Below are positions 9,050 to 18,859 of a stretch of DNA of 64,000 nucleotides, piece after piece. The DNA comes from Methylomonas rapida (GTDB lineage Bacteria; Pseudomonadota; Gammaproteobacteria; Methylococcales; Methylomonadaceae), in the NCBI RefSeq assembly GCF_024360925.2, contig NZ_CP113517.1:4072001-4136000 (forward strand). Direction: 5' to 3'. The notes under the pieces were generated by a model that saw only the letters and a program-made list of their open reading frames with translations, searched no databases and was not told the DNA's origin. Position numbers and translations under genes: made by a program. Position 1 is the first letter of the stretch, and each line of letters opens with the position of its first letter.

Positions 9050-10489
9050 TTAAACGCTGGTCCCGCCGACGGTCAAACCGTCGATTTTCAACGTGGGCTG
9101 CCCAACACCGACCGGCACACTCTGGCCTTCCTTGCCGCAGGTGCCGACGCCGCTATCCAGTTGCATATCGTTACCGACCATGGAAACCTTGGTCAAAACG
9201 TCTGGGCCATTGCCTATCAAGGTAGCCCCCTTGACCGGCCGGGTAATCTTGCCGTTTTCGATCAGGTAGGCTTCGCTGGCCGAAAACACGAATTTGCCGG
9301 ACGTGATGTCCACCTGGCCGCCGCCGAAATTACGCGCATACAGGCCTTTTTTCACCGACCGCATGATTTCTTCGGGATCGCTTTCGCCAGGCAGCATATA
9401 GGTGTTGGTCATGCGCGGCATCGGCAGATGCGCGTAGGATTCACGCCGGCCGTTGCCGGTAGGCTTGACGCCCATCAGGCGCGCGTTCAGCTTGTCCTGC
9501 ATATAGCCTTTCAGAATGCCTCTTTCGATCAACACGGTGTTTTCGGTCGGCGTGCCTTCGTCGTCTATGCTCAAGGAACCACGGCGTCCAGGCAAGGTGC
9601 CGTCATCCACCACGGTGCAAAGATCGGAGGCCACGCGCTCGCCGACCCGACCACTGAACGCGGACGTGCCCTTGCGGTTGAAATCGCCTTCCAGACCATG
9701 CCCTATGGCTTCATGCAACAAAATACCGGGCCAACCGGGACCGAGCACGACGATCATGTTACCGGCCGGTGCCTCTTCCGCCTGCAAATTGATTTGAGCT
9801 TGCCGCACGGCTTCGCGTCCGTATTCGAACGCCCTGTCGCTGTCGAGAAAATAACTGTAATCGCTACGCGCGCCGCCCCCCATGCTACCCTGCTCGCGCC
9901 TGCCGTTTTCCACCATGATGACGCTGACGTTCATCCGCACCAGCGGCCGGACATCGGCCATTAACGAACCATCCGGATTCGCCACCAGAACGCTGTCATA
10001 AACGCCGGCCAGGCTGATCATCACTTCCTCGATACGGCTGTCCAGCTTGCGGGTTTCAGCATCGACCCGTTTCAATAAATCGATTTTTTCCTGATCGTCC
10101 AGGGATTTCAACGGATTGAAGGGTTCATAGAGTTTGGGCCAATTTTGCGGCGTTTCGATTTTGTGCCGCGCGTGTTGACCTTGCCTGACGATGGCTTTGA
10201 CATTGTTCGCGGCCTCCAGCAATATCGGCAACTCGATGCGATCGCTGTAGGCAAAGCCGGTTTTGTCGCCGCTGACGACCCGCACGCCGGCGCCACGCTC
10301 GATCGAATGACTGCCTTCCTTGACGATACCGCCTTCCATGGACCAGGATTCGAAATGACTGGATTGAAAATAAATATCGGCCGCGTCGACCGGCGCGCTG
10401 AGCAGCGTAGCCATCACCCGGTCGATATCCTGCGTTTGCAGGCTATTGGCGGCGAGAATGGTCTGTTTGACTTGTTCTGATAAAGGCAT
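9050..10489 (-). CDS. tldD: metalloprotease TldD
   Basis: Catalytic subunit of the TldD/TldE protease. The zinc motif [11 protein letters not shown] is visible in the middle of the 479-residue protein, together with [31 protein letters not shown] and the C-terminal [19 protein letters not shown] stretch. Length matches E. coli TldD closely. A GTG nine bases upstream (10498) is in frame, but the ATG at 10489 aligns with the family start. The gene is upstream of pmbA on the same strand, an arrangement that supports co-expression of the two subunits. Confidence 0.93.
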   Translation of the reverse strand: MPLSEQVKQTILAANSLQTQDIDRVMATLLSAPVDAADIYFQSSHFESWSMEGGIVKEGSHSIERGAGVRVVSGDKTGFAYSDRIELPILLEAANNVKAIVRQGQHARHKIETPQNWPKLYEPFNPLKSLDDQEKIDLLKRVDAETRKLDSRIEEVMISLAGVYDSVLVANPDGSLMADVRPLVRMNVSVIMVENGRREQGSMGGGARSDYSYFLDSDRAFEYGREAVRQAQINLQAEEAPAGNMIVVLGPGWPGILLHEAIGHGLEGDFNRKGTSAFSGRVGERVASDLCTVVDDGTLPGRRGSLSIDDEGTPTENTVLIERGILKGYMQDKLNARLMGVKPTGNGRRESYAHLPMPRMTNTYMLPGESDPEEIMRSVKKGLYARNFGGGQVDITSGKFVFSASEAYLIENGKITRPVKGATLIGNGPDVLTKVSMVGNDMQLDSGVGTCGKEGQSVPVGVGQPTLKIDGLTVGGTSV

Positions 10490-10523
10490 GAGTACCACAA
10501 AAAATAAAGGTAAAGCGATTAGG

Positions 10524-10955
10524 TCACATCACAAAAAACGAAGCAATATAGGCCACGCTCAATGCGGTCACCACCAACGAGATCTTTTTGGTTAGGGTCA
10601 ACGAAAGCCAATAGAGTTCCCACTCGGTTTTGCGCCGTACCCAAGAGTCGTTCGCAAATTGTTTGATCCGTTCCAGCCAACGCGGCAAGACGCGCCAAAA
10701 GCCATAAATCAAGCCGCAGGCTATCAGCACCAATATGTAAAAGGTAACGATCTGGCTGCCATGGCGGGTGGTATGGAACAAATGTTCGACACTATGCTCT
10801 ATGCCCAGTTCGAACCATTCGTAAGCGATATGAATGAGCTCGAATATCAGATGTAACAGGCTCAAAACCCAATCGATCGTCACGTCATACATGACCACGG
10901 CCAACGCAACAACGGCCACCAGGATCAAATCAAGATTATTCTTTATCATGCCCAT
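10524..10955 (-). CDS. conserved hypothetical inner-membrane protein
   Basis: A 143-residue protein with no recognised family. Three membrane segments can be read: near residues 8-35 ([18 protein letters not shown] onward), around 70-90 ([17 protein letters not shown]) and at the C-terminus ([19 protein letters not shown]). A His-rich stretch ([14 protein letters not shown]) lies between the first two. ATG at 10955 has AGGG nine bases upstream; a TTG at 10964 is possible. It sits between rlmJ and tldD on the same strand with short gaps, but no functional link is obvious. Confidence 0.7.
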   Translation of the reverse strand: MGMIKNNLDLILVAVVALAVVMYDVTIDWVLSLLHLIFELIHIAYEWFELGIEHSVEHLFHTTRHGSQIVTFYILVLIACGLIYGFWRVLPRWLERIKQFANDSWVRRKTEWELYWLSLTLTKKISLVVTALSVAYIASFFVM

Positions 10956-10971
10956 TCGCGACAACCCTAGC

Positions 10972-11817
10972 TCACACCGACTCCGGCACCATCCATTCTA
11001 CTTTCCAGCTGCCCTGCCCGCCCGTCAAAACCTGATCCAGCCACGGTAACAGCGTTTCCGCCTGAGTTTGCAACTGCCAAGGCGGATTGATGAACAGCAT
11101 ACCAGACCCCGTCATGCCTCGCATCGAACCGTCAGGCGCGACACAATGCTCGATGCGTAACTGTTTGGGAATACCCGTGGCTTGCAAATTTTGTAACAAC
11201 CTTTCGGTATTGCCGCGTTCGATAACCGGATACCACAAGCCGTAAATACCCGTGGCAAAACGGCGATGCGCGGTCTGGATGGCATCGACCACCTTGTTGA
11301 AATCGGATTTCACTTCATAGCTGGGATCGATCAGGATCAAGCCGCGCTTCTGAATCGGCGGCAGTTTTTGCGCCAGCCGTTGCAGGCCGTCTTCCTTCGC
11401 GACGTTGACCTGTTTGTCACCGGCAAAGAGTTGCTGCAGGCTTTCGTAATCACTGCCATGCAGTTCCGATAACAGCAACCTGTCCTGGGCACGAACCAAG
11501 CGCCGCACCAATTGCGGTGAACCGGGGTAACGCACCAATTGTTTGCCGGTATTTTCCGCCCGCACCGCAGCCAGATAATCCTTCAATTCTATCGGCGGCT
11601 GTTGATTCGCCCAAATCCTCGCAATGCCTTGTTGATACTCCTCGGTTTTCTGGGCGAATTCGGATTTGAACGAGTATTTGCCGGCACCCGCATGGGTATC
11701 GATATAAACAAAGGGTTTGTCTTTTTGCTTCAGGGCATTGATGACCAGTGCAATTAAGCTGTGCTTCAACACATCGGCAAAATTGCCGGCGTGAAAACCG
11801 TGGCGATAACTCAACAT
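10972..11817 (-). CDS. rlmJ: 23S rRNA (adenine(2030)-N(6))-methyltransferase RlmJ
   Basis: S-adenosylmethionine-dependent methylation of A2030 in 23S rRNA. The 281-residue protein opens with the family signature MLSYRHGFHAGNFADVLKH. It has the SAM-binding segment YIDTHAGAGKYS and DPSYE in the position of the N6-methyltransferase DPPY motif, then GLWYPVIER and NPPWQL near the C-terminus. Length is typical. It lies just downstream of the DUF486 and cca genes on the same strand. Confidence 0.92.
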   Translation of the reverse strand: MLSYRHGFHAGNFADVLKHSLIALVINALKQKDKPFVYIDTHAGAGKYSFKSEFAQKTEEYQQGIARIWANQQPPIELKDYLAAVRAENTGKQLVRYPGSPQLVRRLVRAQDRLLLSELHGSDYESLQQLFAGDKQVNVAKEDGLQRLAQKLPPIQKRGLILIDPSYEVKSDFNKVVDAIQTAHRRFATGIYGLWYPVIERGNTERLLQNLQATGIPKQLRIEHCVAPDGSMRGMTGSGMLFINPPWQLQTQAETLLPWLDQVLTGGQGSWKVEWMVPESV

Positions 11818-11842
11818 GATGGGATTCCGCTATTGAGGTGCA

Positions 11843-12193
11843 TCAGACCAGTTTGGGTCTGAACATGAAGTAAATCGCCCCCAGCAAGCATAACCCCGCC
11901 CACAGGTAGTCGAGTTTCAAAGGCTCTTTCAGGTAAAACACCGAAAACGGTACGAACACGCTCAACGCGATCGCTTCCTGCATGATTTTCAGTTGACCGA
12001 CGCTGAGCACCGAGTGCCCGATCCGGTTGGCCGGTACTTGTAACAAATATTCGAAAAAAGCCAATCCCCAGCTCAATAGCGCAGCGAACAGCCAATGCCT
12101 GTGATTGAGTTCCTTCAGATGGGCATACCAGGCAAACGTCATGAAGACATTGCTGCAAACCAGTAAACCGATGGACATTAAGACTGGATTCAT
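11843..12193 (-). CDS. DUF486 family membrane protein (DMT superfamily-like)
   Basis: A 116-residue protein with four predicted membrane helices and the family marks FMTFAWYAHLKEL, the segment FFEYLLQVPANRIGH, QLKIMQEAI and a C-terminal GAIYFMFRP. This small family resembles half-size drug/metabolite transporters, but no substrate is known. Its start overlaps the last four bases of cca, implying translational coupling. Confidence 0.85.
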   Translation of the reverse strand: MNPVLMSIGLLVCSNVFMTFAWYAHLKELNHRHWLFAALLSWGLAFFEYLLQVPANRIGHSVLSVGQLKIMQEAIALSVFVPFSVFYLKEPLKLDYLWAGLCLLGAIYFMFRPKLV

Positions 12194-13440
12194 GCCTGAT
12201 TGATCGAATTGGATTGCCGATAATGTTGCTTGAGGCTGCCGACGGCTTTGCTGCGCAATTGCTGAATCGCCGCGCCGATTTGCGCGCCCTGCAAATGGGG
12301 TTGCAACACCGATCGCGTATCCACCGCCATCGCCGTTTTCACCGCCGCCTTGATGAAATCGGCTTGCGGATAGGCCGTTTGCTCGAAACCGGTGCGGCCT
12401 CGAGCATCGGCTTCACACGCCAGCAAAAACTCCGGCAATTGATTATCGGCCTTGAATGCGCCGATATTTTGCAGCATTTCGGTCAAGGTGTCGGGGCGCA
12501 ATTCCAATACCCGATGACAATGTGTGTGATATTCCATCACTTGCGCGCATAAACTCTTCACCGTCTTGGGCACCCGTAAGCGCTGGCAAAATTGTTCCAA
12601 GACCGGCAAGCCTTTGCGTTCATGGCCATGATGGCTCGGCCAGTATTTTGGCTCGGTCAACGCCTTGCCTAGATCGTGCAGCAGCGCCGCCAGCCGCACT
12701 TCCGGCTTGCCGGACAGTTTTGCCGCCTGCGTCAACGCCATCAAACTATGCACGCCGGTGTCGATCTCGGGATGATATTTGGCCGGTTGCGGCACGCCGA
12801 ACAACGCTTGAATTTCCGGAAATATCACCGCCAGAGCACCGCAGTCCTTCAAGGTTTGGAAAAACGCCGCGGGACTCGCTTCGGTCAAGGCTTTGTAAAG
12901 CTCGGCCCATACCCGCTCAGGCACCAAGTGATCGACTTCGCCGCTTTCCACCATATCTTGCATCAATTGCCTGGTTTCTTCCGCGACTTTAAACCCCAAA
13001 TGCGCGTAGCGCGCCGCAAACCGGGCCACGCGCAAAATCCGCACCGGATCTTCGTTGAAAGCCGGGGAAACATGACGCAAGATACGATCACGCAAATCCC
13101 GCTGCCCCTGAAATGGATCGGCCAATACCCCCTCATCGTCGATCGCCATCGCATTGATGGTCAAGTCACGGCGCAGCAAATCTTCTTCCAATGTCACGCC
13201 TGGATTGGCGTCGACCGCAAAGCCCTTGTAACCGGGCGCCGTTTTGCGTTCGGTGCGAGCCAGGGCATATTCTTCATGGGTCTCTGGATGCAAGAATACC
13301 GGAAAATCCTTTCCAACCGGCTTATAACCCTGGGCCAGCATGGTTTCCGCCGTTGCGCCCACGACCAGCCAATCCCGTTCCAAAACCGGATAATCCAGCA
13401 AACGATCGCGTACCGCACCGCCAACCAGATAGATTTTCAT
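12190..13440 (-). CDS. cca: CCA-adding tRNA nucleotidyltransferase
   Basis: Adds or repairs the 3' CCA of tRNAs. The 416-residue protein has the class II nucleotidyltransferase head: MKIYLVGGAVRDRLL, RDWLVVGA, the RRDLTINAMA segment and DPFQGQRDL. It is followed by the tRNA-binding region and a C-terminal HD domain (LLHDLGKALTEP, HHGHERKG), which fits the longer gammaproteobacterial type with phosphohydrolase activity. An upstream in-frame extension to 13530 is not family-like, so the start is placed at 13440. The four-base overlap with the DUF486 gene suggests one transcript. Confidence 0.94.
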   Translation of the reverse strand: MKIYLVGGAVRDRLLDYPVLERDWLVVGATAETMLAQGYKPVGKDFPVFLHPETHEEYALARTERKTAPGYKGFAVDANPGVTLEEDLLRRDLTINAMAIDDEGVLADPFQGQRDLRDRILRHVSPAFNEDPVRILRVARFAARYAHLGFKVAEETRQLMQDMVESGEVDHLVPERVWAELYKALTEASPAAFFQTLKDCGALAVIFPEIQALFGVPQPAKYHPEIDTGVHSLMALTQAAKLSGKPEVRLAALLHDLGKALTEPKYWPSHHGHERKGLPVLEQFCQRLRVPKTVKSLCAQVMEYHTHCHRVLELRPDTLTEMLQNIGAFKADNQLPEFLLACEADARGRTGFEQTAYPQADFIKAAVKTAMAVDTRSVLQPHLQGAQIGAAIQQLRSKAVGSLKQHYRQSNSINQA

Positions 13441-13532
13441 GTAGCCTGACTCGCTGTTGTTGAATTTAAACGCACAGTATAAATGAGTCGTTATTATAGT
13501 GCTTTGCTTATTCCTACCCGATACCTTCAATC

Positions 13533-14321
13533 ATGATGGAAGTTTTTTTCGCCAGCCTGGCACTAGGCCTATTGGCCGGCCTCAGCGCAGGATTATTCGG
13601 CATTGGCGGCGGCGCGCTGATCGTCCCCCTCCTCAGCTGGCTGCTGGCCTCCCAGGCTTTCAAGCCAGAGCATGTCATGCTCGTAGCCGTCGCCACCTCG
13701 CTGGCAACGGCCCTATTCACCTCAGCCGCCTCGGTACGCGCCCATCATAAACTCGGCAATATCGATTGGCACCGCGCCTTTCGCCTTGGCCCCAGTTTGT
13801 TGCTGGGCGCTGCCGGCGGCGCCATCGTCGCCGAAGATTTAAGCGCCGACAATCTGCGCTGGTTTTTCATCGGCTATTTGTTGTACACCAGCTTACGAAT
13901 GGCTTTACCCAAAAAAAATGCCGCGACGGCGCATAAACCAAGACTATATCTGGATTTTCCGATGGGCTTGTTGATCGGCGTGCTATCGGCGATTCTCGGC
14001 ATCGGTGGCGGCACGATGAGCGTGCCGTACCTGGCCGGCGGCGGTCTGGCGATGAAAAATGCCGTGGCCACCTCCTCCACCTGCGCCCTGCCCATCACGA
14101 TTTCCGCGGCAGCAAGCTATATGGCCCTAGGCTGGCATGAACACGATTTACCGGCTGGCAGCCTGGGTTACATTTATCTTCCTGCCTTTGCCGGCATCGT
14201 CATGACCAGCATCTTTACCGCCCACCTTGGCGCCAAGCTGGCCCATCGTTTACCGGCGCACCAGCTCAAGCGCTACTTTGCCATCGTGCTGCTGCTGATC
14301 GCGATAAAAATGGCTTGGTAA
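13533..14321 (+). CDS. TauE/SafE family membrane exporter
   Basis: A 262-residue, 7-8-helix integral membrane protein of the TSUP family, thought to move sulfite, sulfoacetate or other small organic anions. The two family half-repeats are visible: GLSAGLFGIGGGALIVPLL near residue 18 and LIGVLSAILGIGGGTMSVPYL near 145. Substrate cannot be told from sequence. It is divergent from cca across a 92-base gap and lies upstream of the pqq operon, from which it is separated by an apparent pqqA promoter. Confidence 0.88.
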   Translation: MMEVFFASLALGLLAGLSAGLFGIGGGALIVPLLSWLLASQAFKPEHVMLVAVATSLATALFTSAASVRAHHKLGNIDWHRAFRLGPSLLLGAAGGAIVAEDLSADNLRWFFIGYLLYTSLRMALPKKNAATAHKPRLYLDFPMGLLIGVLSAILGIGGGTMSVPYLAGGGLAMKNAVATSSTCALPITISAAASYMALGWHEHDLPAGSLGYIYLPAFAGIVMTSIFTAHLGAKLAHRLPAHQLKRYFAIVLLLIAIKMAW

Positions 14322-14384
14322 ACACAAGGAACTTAGTCTCAATACGCCGCTCATAGCTAGGCTGAACAGCGTTTGATTGCTCAG

Positions 14385-14413
14385 TTGCGCGAAAAAAAAC
14401 TTCATCGTATACT
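14385..14413 (+). promoter_or_regulatory. putative pqqA promoter
   Basis: TTGCGC (14385-14390), a 17-base spacer containing an A tract, and TATACT (14408-14413), a near-consensus -10. The expected transcription start is about 50 bases upstream of the pqqA start codon. Confidence 0.5.
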
Positions 14414-14471
14414 TCGGGCAGCTTTGTTGATCAAGCTAGCACACAACAACAAACCTCTGGAGGGTATACAA

Positions 14472-14546
14472 ATGAAATGGGAAACACCAGCTTACAACGA
14501 CATGCGTTTCGGTTTTGAAGTCACCATGTACATCTACAACCGTTAA
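14472..14546 (+). CDS. pqqA: coenzyme PQQ precursor peptide PqqA
   Basis: A 24-residue ribosomal peptide, the substrate from which PQQ is built. It starts MKWETPAYNDMRFG and has the two residues that are joined and excised, Glu16 and Tyr20, in the motif EVTMY. GGAGGG about 8 bases upstream of the ATG is a strong ribosome-binding site, fitting a need for high synthesis. It is the first gene of the pqq cluster and is followed at once by a terminator hairpin. Confidence 0.97.
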   Translation: MKWETPAYNDMRFGFEVTMYIYNR

Positions 14547-14563
14547 TAGCAACGGCTGTTCAC

Positions 14564-14593
14564 AAAAAGGGGCACAACCTGCCCCTTTTTTTT
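14564..14593 (+). terminator. terminator/attenuator between pqqA and pqqB
   Basis: GGGGCA-loop-TGCCCC stem flanked by A5 and followed by nine T, 18 bases after the pqqA stop. Placed inside the cluster, it should let pqqA be transcribed in excess over pqqB-E, with partial read-through. Confidence 0.85.
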
Positions 14594-14651
14594 GCCTGCC
14601 GTTTTTGAATCCCGTATCATTTGGCGATTATCATTTCAAGCACCTCACATC

Positions 14652-15563
14652 ATGAAGATCAGAGTTCTCGGCGCCGGCGCCGGCGGCGGATTTCCGCAGT
14701 GGAATTGCAATTGCAATAACTGTGGCCGCTTCCGCAGAGGCGAATTCAATGGCAAAGCCCGCACCCAATCGTCGATCGCCATCAGCACCGATGATCGCAA
14801 CTGGCTGCTGTTCAACACCTCGCCGGACATCCGCGCCCAACTGGAGGCTTTTCCCGCCATCCAGCCCAAACAAGGCATACGCGATACTGGCATCACGGCC
14901 GTCCTCTTGATCGACAGCCAGATCGACCACACCACCGGCATGCTGATGCTGCGCGAAGGCAAACCGCTTAACGTGTATTGCACCGAAATGATCAGGCAGG
15001 ACCTGACCACGGGCTTTCCGCTATTCAACATGCTGAAGGATTACTGCACGGTCAATCATCGTGCCATTGCCTGCGACGAAACCCCGTTCGAGATTCCCGG
15101 CATAGACGACATTCGTCTTTACGCCCATGCCCTGAAAAGCAAGGCGCCGCCCTATTCCCCGCACCGGCACGATCCGCATGACGGCGACAATATCGGCGTC
15201 ATCGTCGAACAAATTTCTACTGGCAAGAAGCTGTATTATTCGCCCGGATTGGGAGAGATCGAACCGCACGTATTCAAGGCCATGCAAAACGTCGATTGCC
15301 TGATGGTGGACGGCACCTTCTGGACCGACGATGAAATGGTCGCGCAGGGCATCAGCCAAAAACGCGCCCGCGAGATCGGCCACTTGCCGCAATCCGGCCC
15401 CGGCGGCATGATAGAAGTGCTGAACAACGTACCGAATGCACGCAAGATCTTGATTCATATCAACAACACCAATCCGATTCTGGACGAAGATTCGCCCGAG
15501 CGTAAGACCCTGGAGACATACGGCATCGAAGTGGCTTACGACGGTTTGGAAATCGACTTATAA
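14652..15563 (+). CDS. pqqB: PQQ biosynthesis protein PqqB
   Basis: Metallo-beta-lactamase-fold protein of PQQ synthesis, proposed to hydroxylate the Glu-Tyr intermediate. The 303-residue protein starts [19 protein letters not shown] and has the CNCNNC cysteine cluster, SSIAIS, the altered metal motif [10 protein letters not shown], and late residues LPQSG and HINNTNPIL. The start is at 14652; an in-frame stretch upstream would run into the terminator. It is followed by pqqC after 9 bases. Confidence 0.95.
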   Translation: MKIRVLGAGAGGGFPQWNCNCNNCGRFRRGEFNGKARTQSSIAISTDDRNWLLFNTSPDIRAQLEAFPAIQPKQGIRDTGITAVLLIDSQIDHTTGMLMLREGKPLNVYCTEMIRQDLTTGFPLFNMLKDYCTVNHRAIACDETPFEIPGIDDIRLYAHALKSKAPPYSPHRHDPHDGDNIGVIVEQISTGKKLYYSPGLGEIEPHVFKAMQNVDCLMVDGTFWTDDEMVAQGISQKRAREIGHLPQSGPGGMIEVLNNVPNARKILIHINNTNPILDEDSPERKTLETYGIEVAYDGLEIDL

Positions 15564-15572
15564 AGGTGTTTC

Positions 15573-16301
15573 ATGACGACAGATAATCAACCTTGGAGCC
15601 GCGCAGAATTCGAAGCCAAGCTGCGCGGCATGGAAAAGTATTACCACATCAATCATCCGATGCACGTGATGATGAATGAGGGCAAACTGAACAAAGCGCA
15701 ATTGCAAGGCTGGGTTGCCAACCGCTTTTATTATCAAGTGATGATTCCGATCAAGGACGCCAATATTTTGGCCAATTGCCCGGATAGAGAAACCCGCGCC
15801 AAATGGGTGCAGCGCATCCTGGATCACGACGGCCACCCCGGCGATCCGGGCGGCATCGAGGCCTGGATACGGCTCGGCATCGCGGTCGGCCTGACGCGTG
15901 AAGAAATCACTTCTTTGCAGCACGTGCTGCCCGGCGTGCGCTTCGCGGTGGATGCCTACGTGAATTTCGCCCGTCGCGCCGAATGGCACGAAGCCGCCAG
16001 TTCTTCGCTGACGGAACTTTTCGCGCCGAAAATTCATCAACAGCGCCTGGACAACTGGCCCGAAGTCTATCCGTGGGTGGAACAAGAAGGTTACATCTAT
16101 TTCAAGAAACGCCTGACCGAAGCCCGCCGCGATGTCGAACACGGCCTGCAATTGACGTTGGATTGGTACAAGACCCGCGAACAACAAGAGCGCATGCTGC
16201 AAATCCTGAAATTCAAACTGGACGTGCTGTGGAGCATGGCCGATGCGATGTATCTGGCCTATGTCGCCAACATGCCGCCGTATTTCAACATCGAGCAATG
16301 A
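15573..16301 (+). CDS. pqqC: pyrroloquinoline-quinone synthase PqqC
   Basis: Cofactor-free oxidase that carries out the final ring closure and eight-electron oxidation to PQQ. The 242-residue all-helical protein contains [33 protein letters not shown] and the active-site stretch [12 protein letters not shown] with YFKKRL, as in characterised PqqC. It closely follows pqqB and its stop is separated by one base from the start of the first Uma2 gene. Confidence 0.96.
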   Translation: MTTDNQPWSRAEFEAKLRGMEKYYHINHPMHVMMNEGKLNKAQLQGWVANRFYYQVMIPIKDANILANCPDRETRAKWVQRILDHDGHPGDPGGIEAWIRLGIAVGLTREEITSLQHVLPGVRFAVDAYVNFARRAEWHEAASSSLTELFAPKIHQQRLDNWPEVYPWVEQEGYIYFKKRLTEARRDVEHGLQLTLDWYKTREQQERMLQILKFKLDVLWSMADAMYLAYVANMPPYFNIEQ

Positions 16302-16302
16302 C

Positions 16303-16860
16303 ATGCAAACCGCACAACGCCTGCGCATGACGGCCGACGACTTTTTGGCATGGGAAGAAACCCAAGTAGAAAAGCATGAATTCGTCGCCGGCGAGGTGTT
16401 TGCGATGGTCGGCGCACGACGTGAACACGTTGTCGTCTCAGGCAATATCTTCGCTGGCCTGAAACAACGCCTGCGCGGCAAGCCCTGTCACGCTTATATG
16501 GCCGACTTGAAATTGCGCATTGAAGCTGTCGATGCCTTTTTTTATCCGGATGTTGTGGTGTCGTGCGATCAAAACGACAACAAGGCCGATCAATATATTT
16601 CACATCCGACGCTGATCGTCGAAGTGCTATCCGATTCGACGGCCGCCTATGATCGCGGTGGAAAATTCGTCGCCTATCGCAAACTGGAATCACTGAAGGA
16701 ATATCTGATCGTCGACATAGACGCCCGCCGGGTAGAATGCTTCCGTCGCATGCATAACAACGACTGGTTGCTGCACGATTATGTCGGCGAAGTCGATTGC
16801 GAGCTAAACAGTTTGGGCTTGCGCCTGCCGCTAACGGAAATATTCGAGGACATTGGCTAA
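16303..16860 (+). CDS. Uma2 family (DUF820) putative endonuclease, copy 1
   Basis: A 185-residue protein of the Uma2/PF05685 family, which has a PD-(D/E)XK-like nuclease fold of unknown biological role. Family marks: MTADDFLAWEE, EKHEFVAGEVFAMVGA, FFYPDVVVSC (putative catalytic Asp), ISHPTLIVEVLSDSTAAYDRGGKF (Glu-x-Leu plus Lys) and EYLIVDIDARRVE. It begins one base after pqqC and ends one base before its paralogue, so it must be read from the pqq transcript. Base composition looks like its neighbours. There is no known link between this family and PQQ. Confidence 0.85.
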   Translation: MQTAQRLRMTADDFLAWEETQVEKHEFVAGEVFAMVGARREHVVVSGNIFAGLKQRLRGKPCHAYMADLKLRIEAVDAFFYPDVVVSCDQNDNKADQYISHPTLIVEVLSDSTAAYDRGGKFVAYRKLESLKEYLIVDIDARRVECFRRMHNNDWLLHDYVGEVDCELNSLGLRLPLTEIFEDIG

Positions 16861-16861
16861 C

Positions 16862-17425
16862 ATGCAAACCGCTGAACAATTGCGCTTCAATGCCGAAGAA
16901 TACCTGACCTGGGAAGAACGGCAAGCCGAAAAGCACGAATTCGTCGCCGGCGAGGTATTTGCGATGGTCGGTGCAAGGCAGGATCATGTCGTCGTATCGG
17001 GCAATATTTTCGCAGGCCTGAAACAAGGCTTGCGCGGCACGCCATGCCGGGCTTACATTTCCGACTTGAAACTGCACGTCGAAGCCGCCGATGCGTTTTT
17101 CTATCCGGACGTCATGGTGTCCTGCCATCCGGACGACCTGAAAAATCAGCACTATATTTCGCATCCAACGCTGATCGTCGAAGTGTTGTCTGACACTACG
17201 GCCGCCTATGATCGCGGCGGCAAATTTGCCGCCTACCGTAGCCTGGAGTCATTGCAAGAATATGTCATCGTTGACATAGACGCCCGCCGGGTCGAGTGCT
17301 TCCGCCGCACCGCCGATAACGATTGGCTGCTGCACGACTATCACGGCGATGCCGATTGCGAATTCCAGAGCTTGGGCATCAGTTTCAGCCTAGCGGATAT
17401 GTTTGAAGACATTGAACCCGTCTAA
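16862..17425 (+). CDS. Uma2 family (DUF820) putative endonuclease, copy 2
   Basis: A 187-residue tandem paralogue of the preceding gene. Long blocks are identical in protein (EKHEFVAGEVFAMVGAR, VVVSGNIFAGLKQ, SHPTLIVEVLSD, VDIDARRVECFRR), while N-terminus and C-terminus differ, so duplication is not recent but is clear. The putative nuclease residues (PDVMVSC, EVLSD, GGKF) are retained, so both copies look functional. It lies between pqqC and pqqD, with 27 bases to pqqD. The ATG at 16862 is preferred over an upstream TTG. Confidence 0.85.
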   Translation: MQTAEQLRFNAEEYLTWEERQAEKHEFVAGEVFAMVGARQDHVVVSGNIFAGLKQGLRGTPCRAYISDLKLHVEAADAFFYPDVMVSCHPDDLKNQHYISHPTLIVEVLSDTTAAYDRGGKFAAYRSLESLQEYVIVDIDARRVECFRRTADNDWLLHDYHGDADCEFQSLGISFSLADMFEDIEPV

Positions 17426-17452
17426 ATTTTTAGACCACAACCAGCCACGCAC

Positions 17453-17725
17453 ATGAGCATCAACCCCGATTCCAACCTACAGTTTTCGCCGCTGCATCGC
17501 CTGCAATGGGAAGAGGCCCAGCAAAAATACGTGATACTCTACCCGGAAGGCATGGTGGAGCTGAATCAAAGCTCGGCCGAGATACTGAAACTTTGCGACG
17601 GCGCCCATAACTTGCCGCAAATCGTCGCCGAACTCGAAGAAAAATTCGCGACCCAGGGCCTCGGTAACGACATCCACAACTTTCTGAACATCGCACTGCA
17701 AAATGGCTGGATCAGACAAGACTAA
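17453..17725 (+). CDS. pqqD: PQQ biosynthesis chaperone PqqD
   Basis: A 90-residue RiPP recognition element that binds PqqA and presents it to the radical SAM enzyme PqqE. The family motif [20 protein letters not shown] is largely visible, followed by the winged-helix C-terminal part. Its end overlaps the pqqE start by 23 bases in another frame, consistent with tight coupling of the two interacting proteins. Confidence 0.95.
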   Translation: MSINPDSNLQFSPLHRLQWEEAQQKYVILYPEGMVELNQSSAEILKLCDGAHNLPQIVAELEEKFATQGLGNDIHNFLNIALQNGWIRQD

Positions 17726-18830
17726 ACCTACTCCGCCGCGCTGGCTGCTGGCGGAACTCAGTTACAAATGCCCGCTGCAATGCCCGTATTGCTCCAATCC
17801 TCTGGATTACGCCAAATATCCCGAAGAACTCGATACCGAGGACTGGAAACGGGTTTTAAGCCAAGCCCGCAAGATGGGGGCCGTACAACTAGGCTTCTCT
17901 GGCGGCGAACCATTGACCCGACAAGATTTGACAGAACTGGTGCGTTACGCCCGCGAATTGGGTTATTACTCCAACTTGATCACGTCCGGCTATGGCCTGA
18001 CCGAACAGAAAATCATCGAGCTGAAACAAGCCGGCCTCGACCATATCCAGGTCAGCATCCAGGCCAGCACCCAAGAACTCAACGACCACATCGCCGGCAC
18101 CGCAACCTACCAGCATAAACAGGAAGTCGCCCGTCTGGTCAAAAAGCACGGTTACCCCATGGTGCTGTGTGTGGTGATCCACCGGCAGAACATCCACCAA
18201 ATGCCCCAGATTCTGGAAATGGCGGACAACCTCGGCGCCGATTATCTGGAATTGGCCAATACCCAATACTACGGCTGGGCCCACATCAATCGCGACGCAC
18301 TACTACCGACCAGGGAACAATTCGAGGAAGCCGAAAGAATCGCCCAAGCCTACAAGGAAAAAGTCGCCGGCAAAATGAAGATTTATTACGTGGTACCGGA
18401 CTACTACGAAGACCGGCCCAAGGCCTGCATGAATGGCTGGGGCACCACCTTCCTGACCATCGCTCCGGACGGTACCGCGCTACCCTGCCACTCCGCCCGC
18501 GAACTACCTGGCCTGGATTGCCCGAACGTCAAGGATTTCAGCATCGAACAAATCTGGAACGAATCCAAGACCTTCAATTTCTTCCGCGGCACCGACTGGA
18601 TGCAGGAACCTTGCCGCAGCTGCGACGAAAAACATAAAGACTTCGGCGGCTGCCGCTGCCAGGCATTCTTATTCAGCGGCGACATGTACAGCACCGACCC
18701 CGTCTGCAGCAAATCGCCGAACCGGCATCTAGTCGATCAAGCCATTGCCTCGGCAAGGGAAACGGCCTTGGCTGGTGACGAGCAGCCATTGATATTCCGT
18801 AATAGTAAAAATTCCAGGCAATTGTTTTGA
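17703..18830 (+). CDS. pqqE: PqqA peptide cyclase PqqE (radical SAM)
   Basis: Joins Glu16 and Tyr20 of PqqA by a carbon-carbon bond. The 375-residue protein has the radical SAM cluster motif CPLQCPYC (Cys23, 27, 30), GFSGGEP, and a C-terminal SPASM region with cysteines in [33 protein letters not shown] and DPVCSKSP. Length is typical. It is the last gene of the cluster and faces the end of the TssB-TssC-like gene. Confidence 0.96.
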   Translation: MAGSDKTKPTPPRWLLAELSYKCPLQCPYCSNPLDYAKYPEELDTEDWKRVLSQARKMGAVQLGFSGGEPLTRQDLTELVRYARELGYYSNLITSGYGLTEQKIIELKQAGLDHIQVSIQASTQELNDHIAGTATYQHKQEVARLVKKHGYPMVLCVVIHRQNIHQMPQILEMADNLGADYLELANTQYYGWAHINRDALLPTREQFEEAERIAQAYKEKVAGKMKIYYVVPDYYEDRPKACMNGWGTTFLTIAPDGTALPCHSARELPGLDCPNVKDFSIEQIWNESKTFNFFRGTDWMQEPCRSCDEKHKDFGGCRCQAFLFSGDMYSTDPVCSKSPNRHLVDQAIASARETALAGDEQPLIFRNSKNSRQLF

Positions 18831-18859
18831 GTATGCGTCAGCCCCCTGACTTACGCTAT

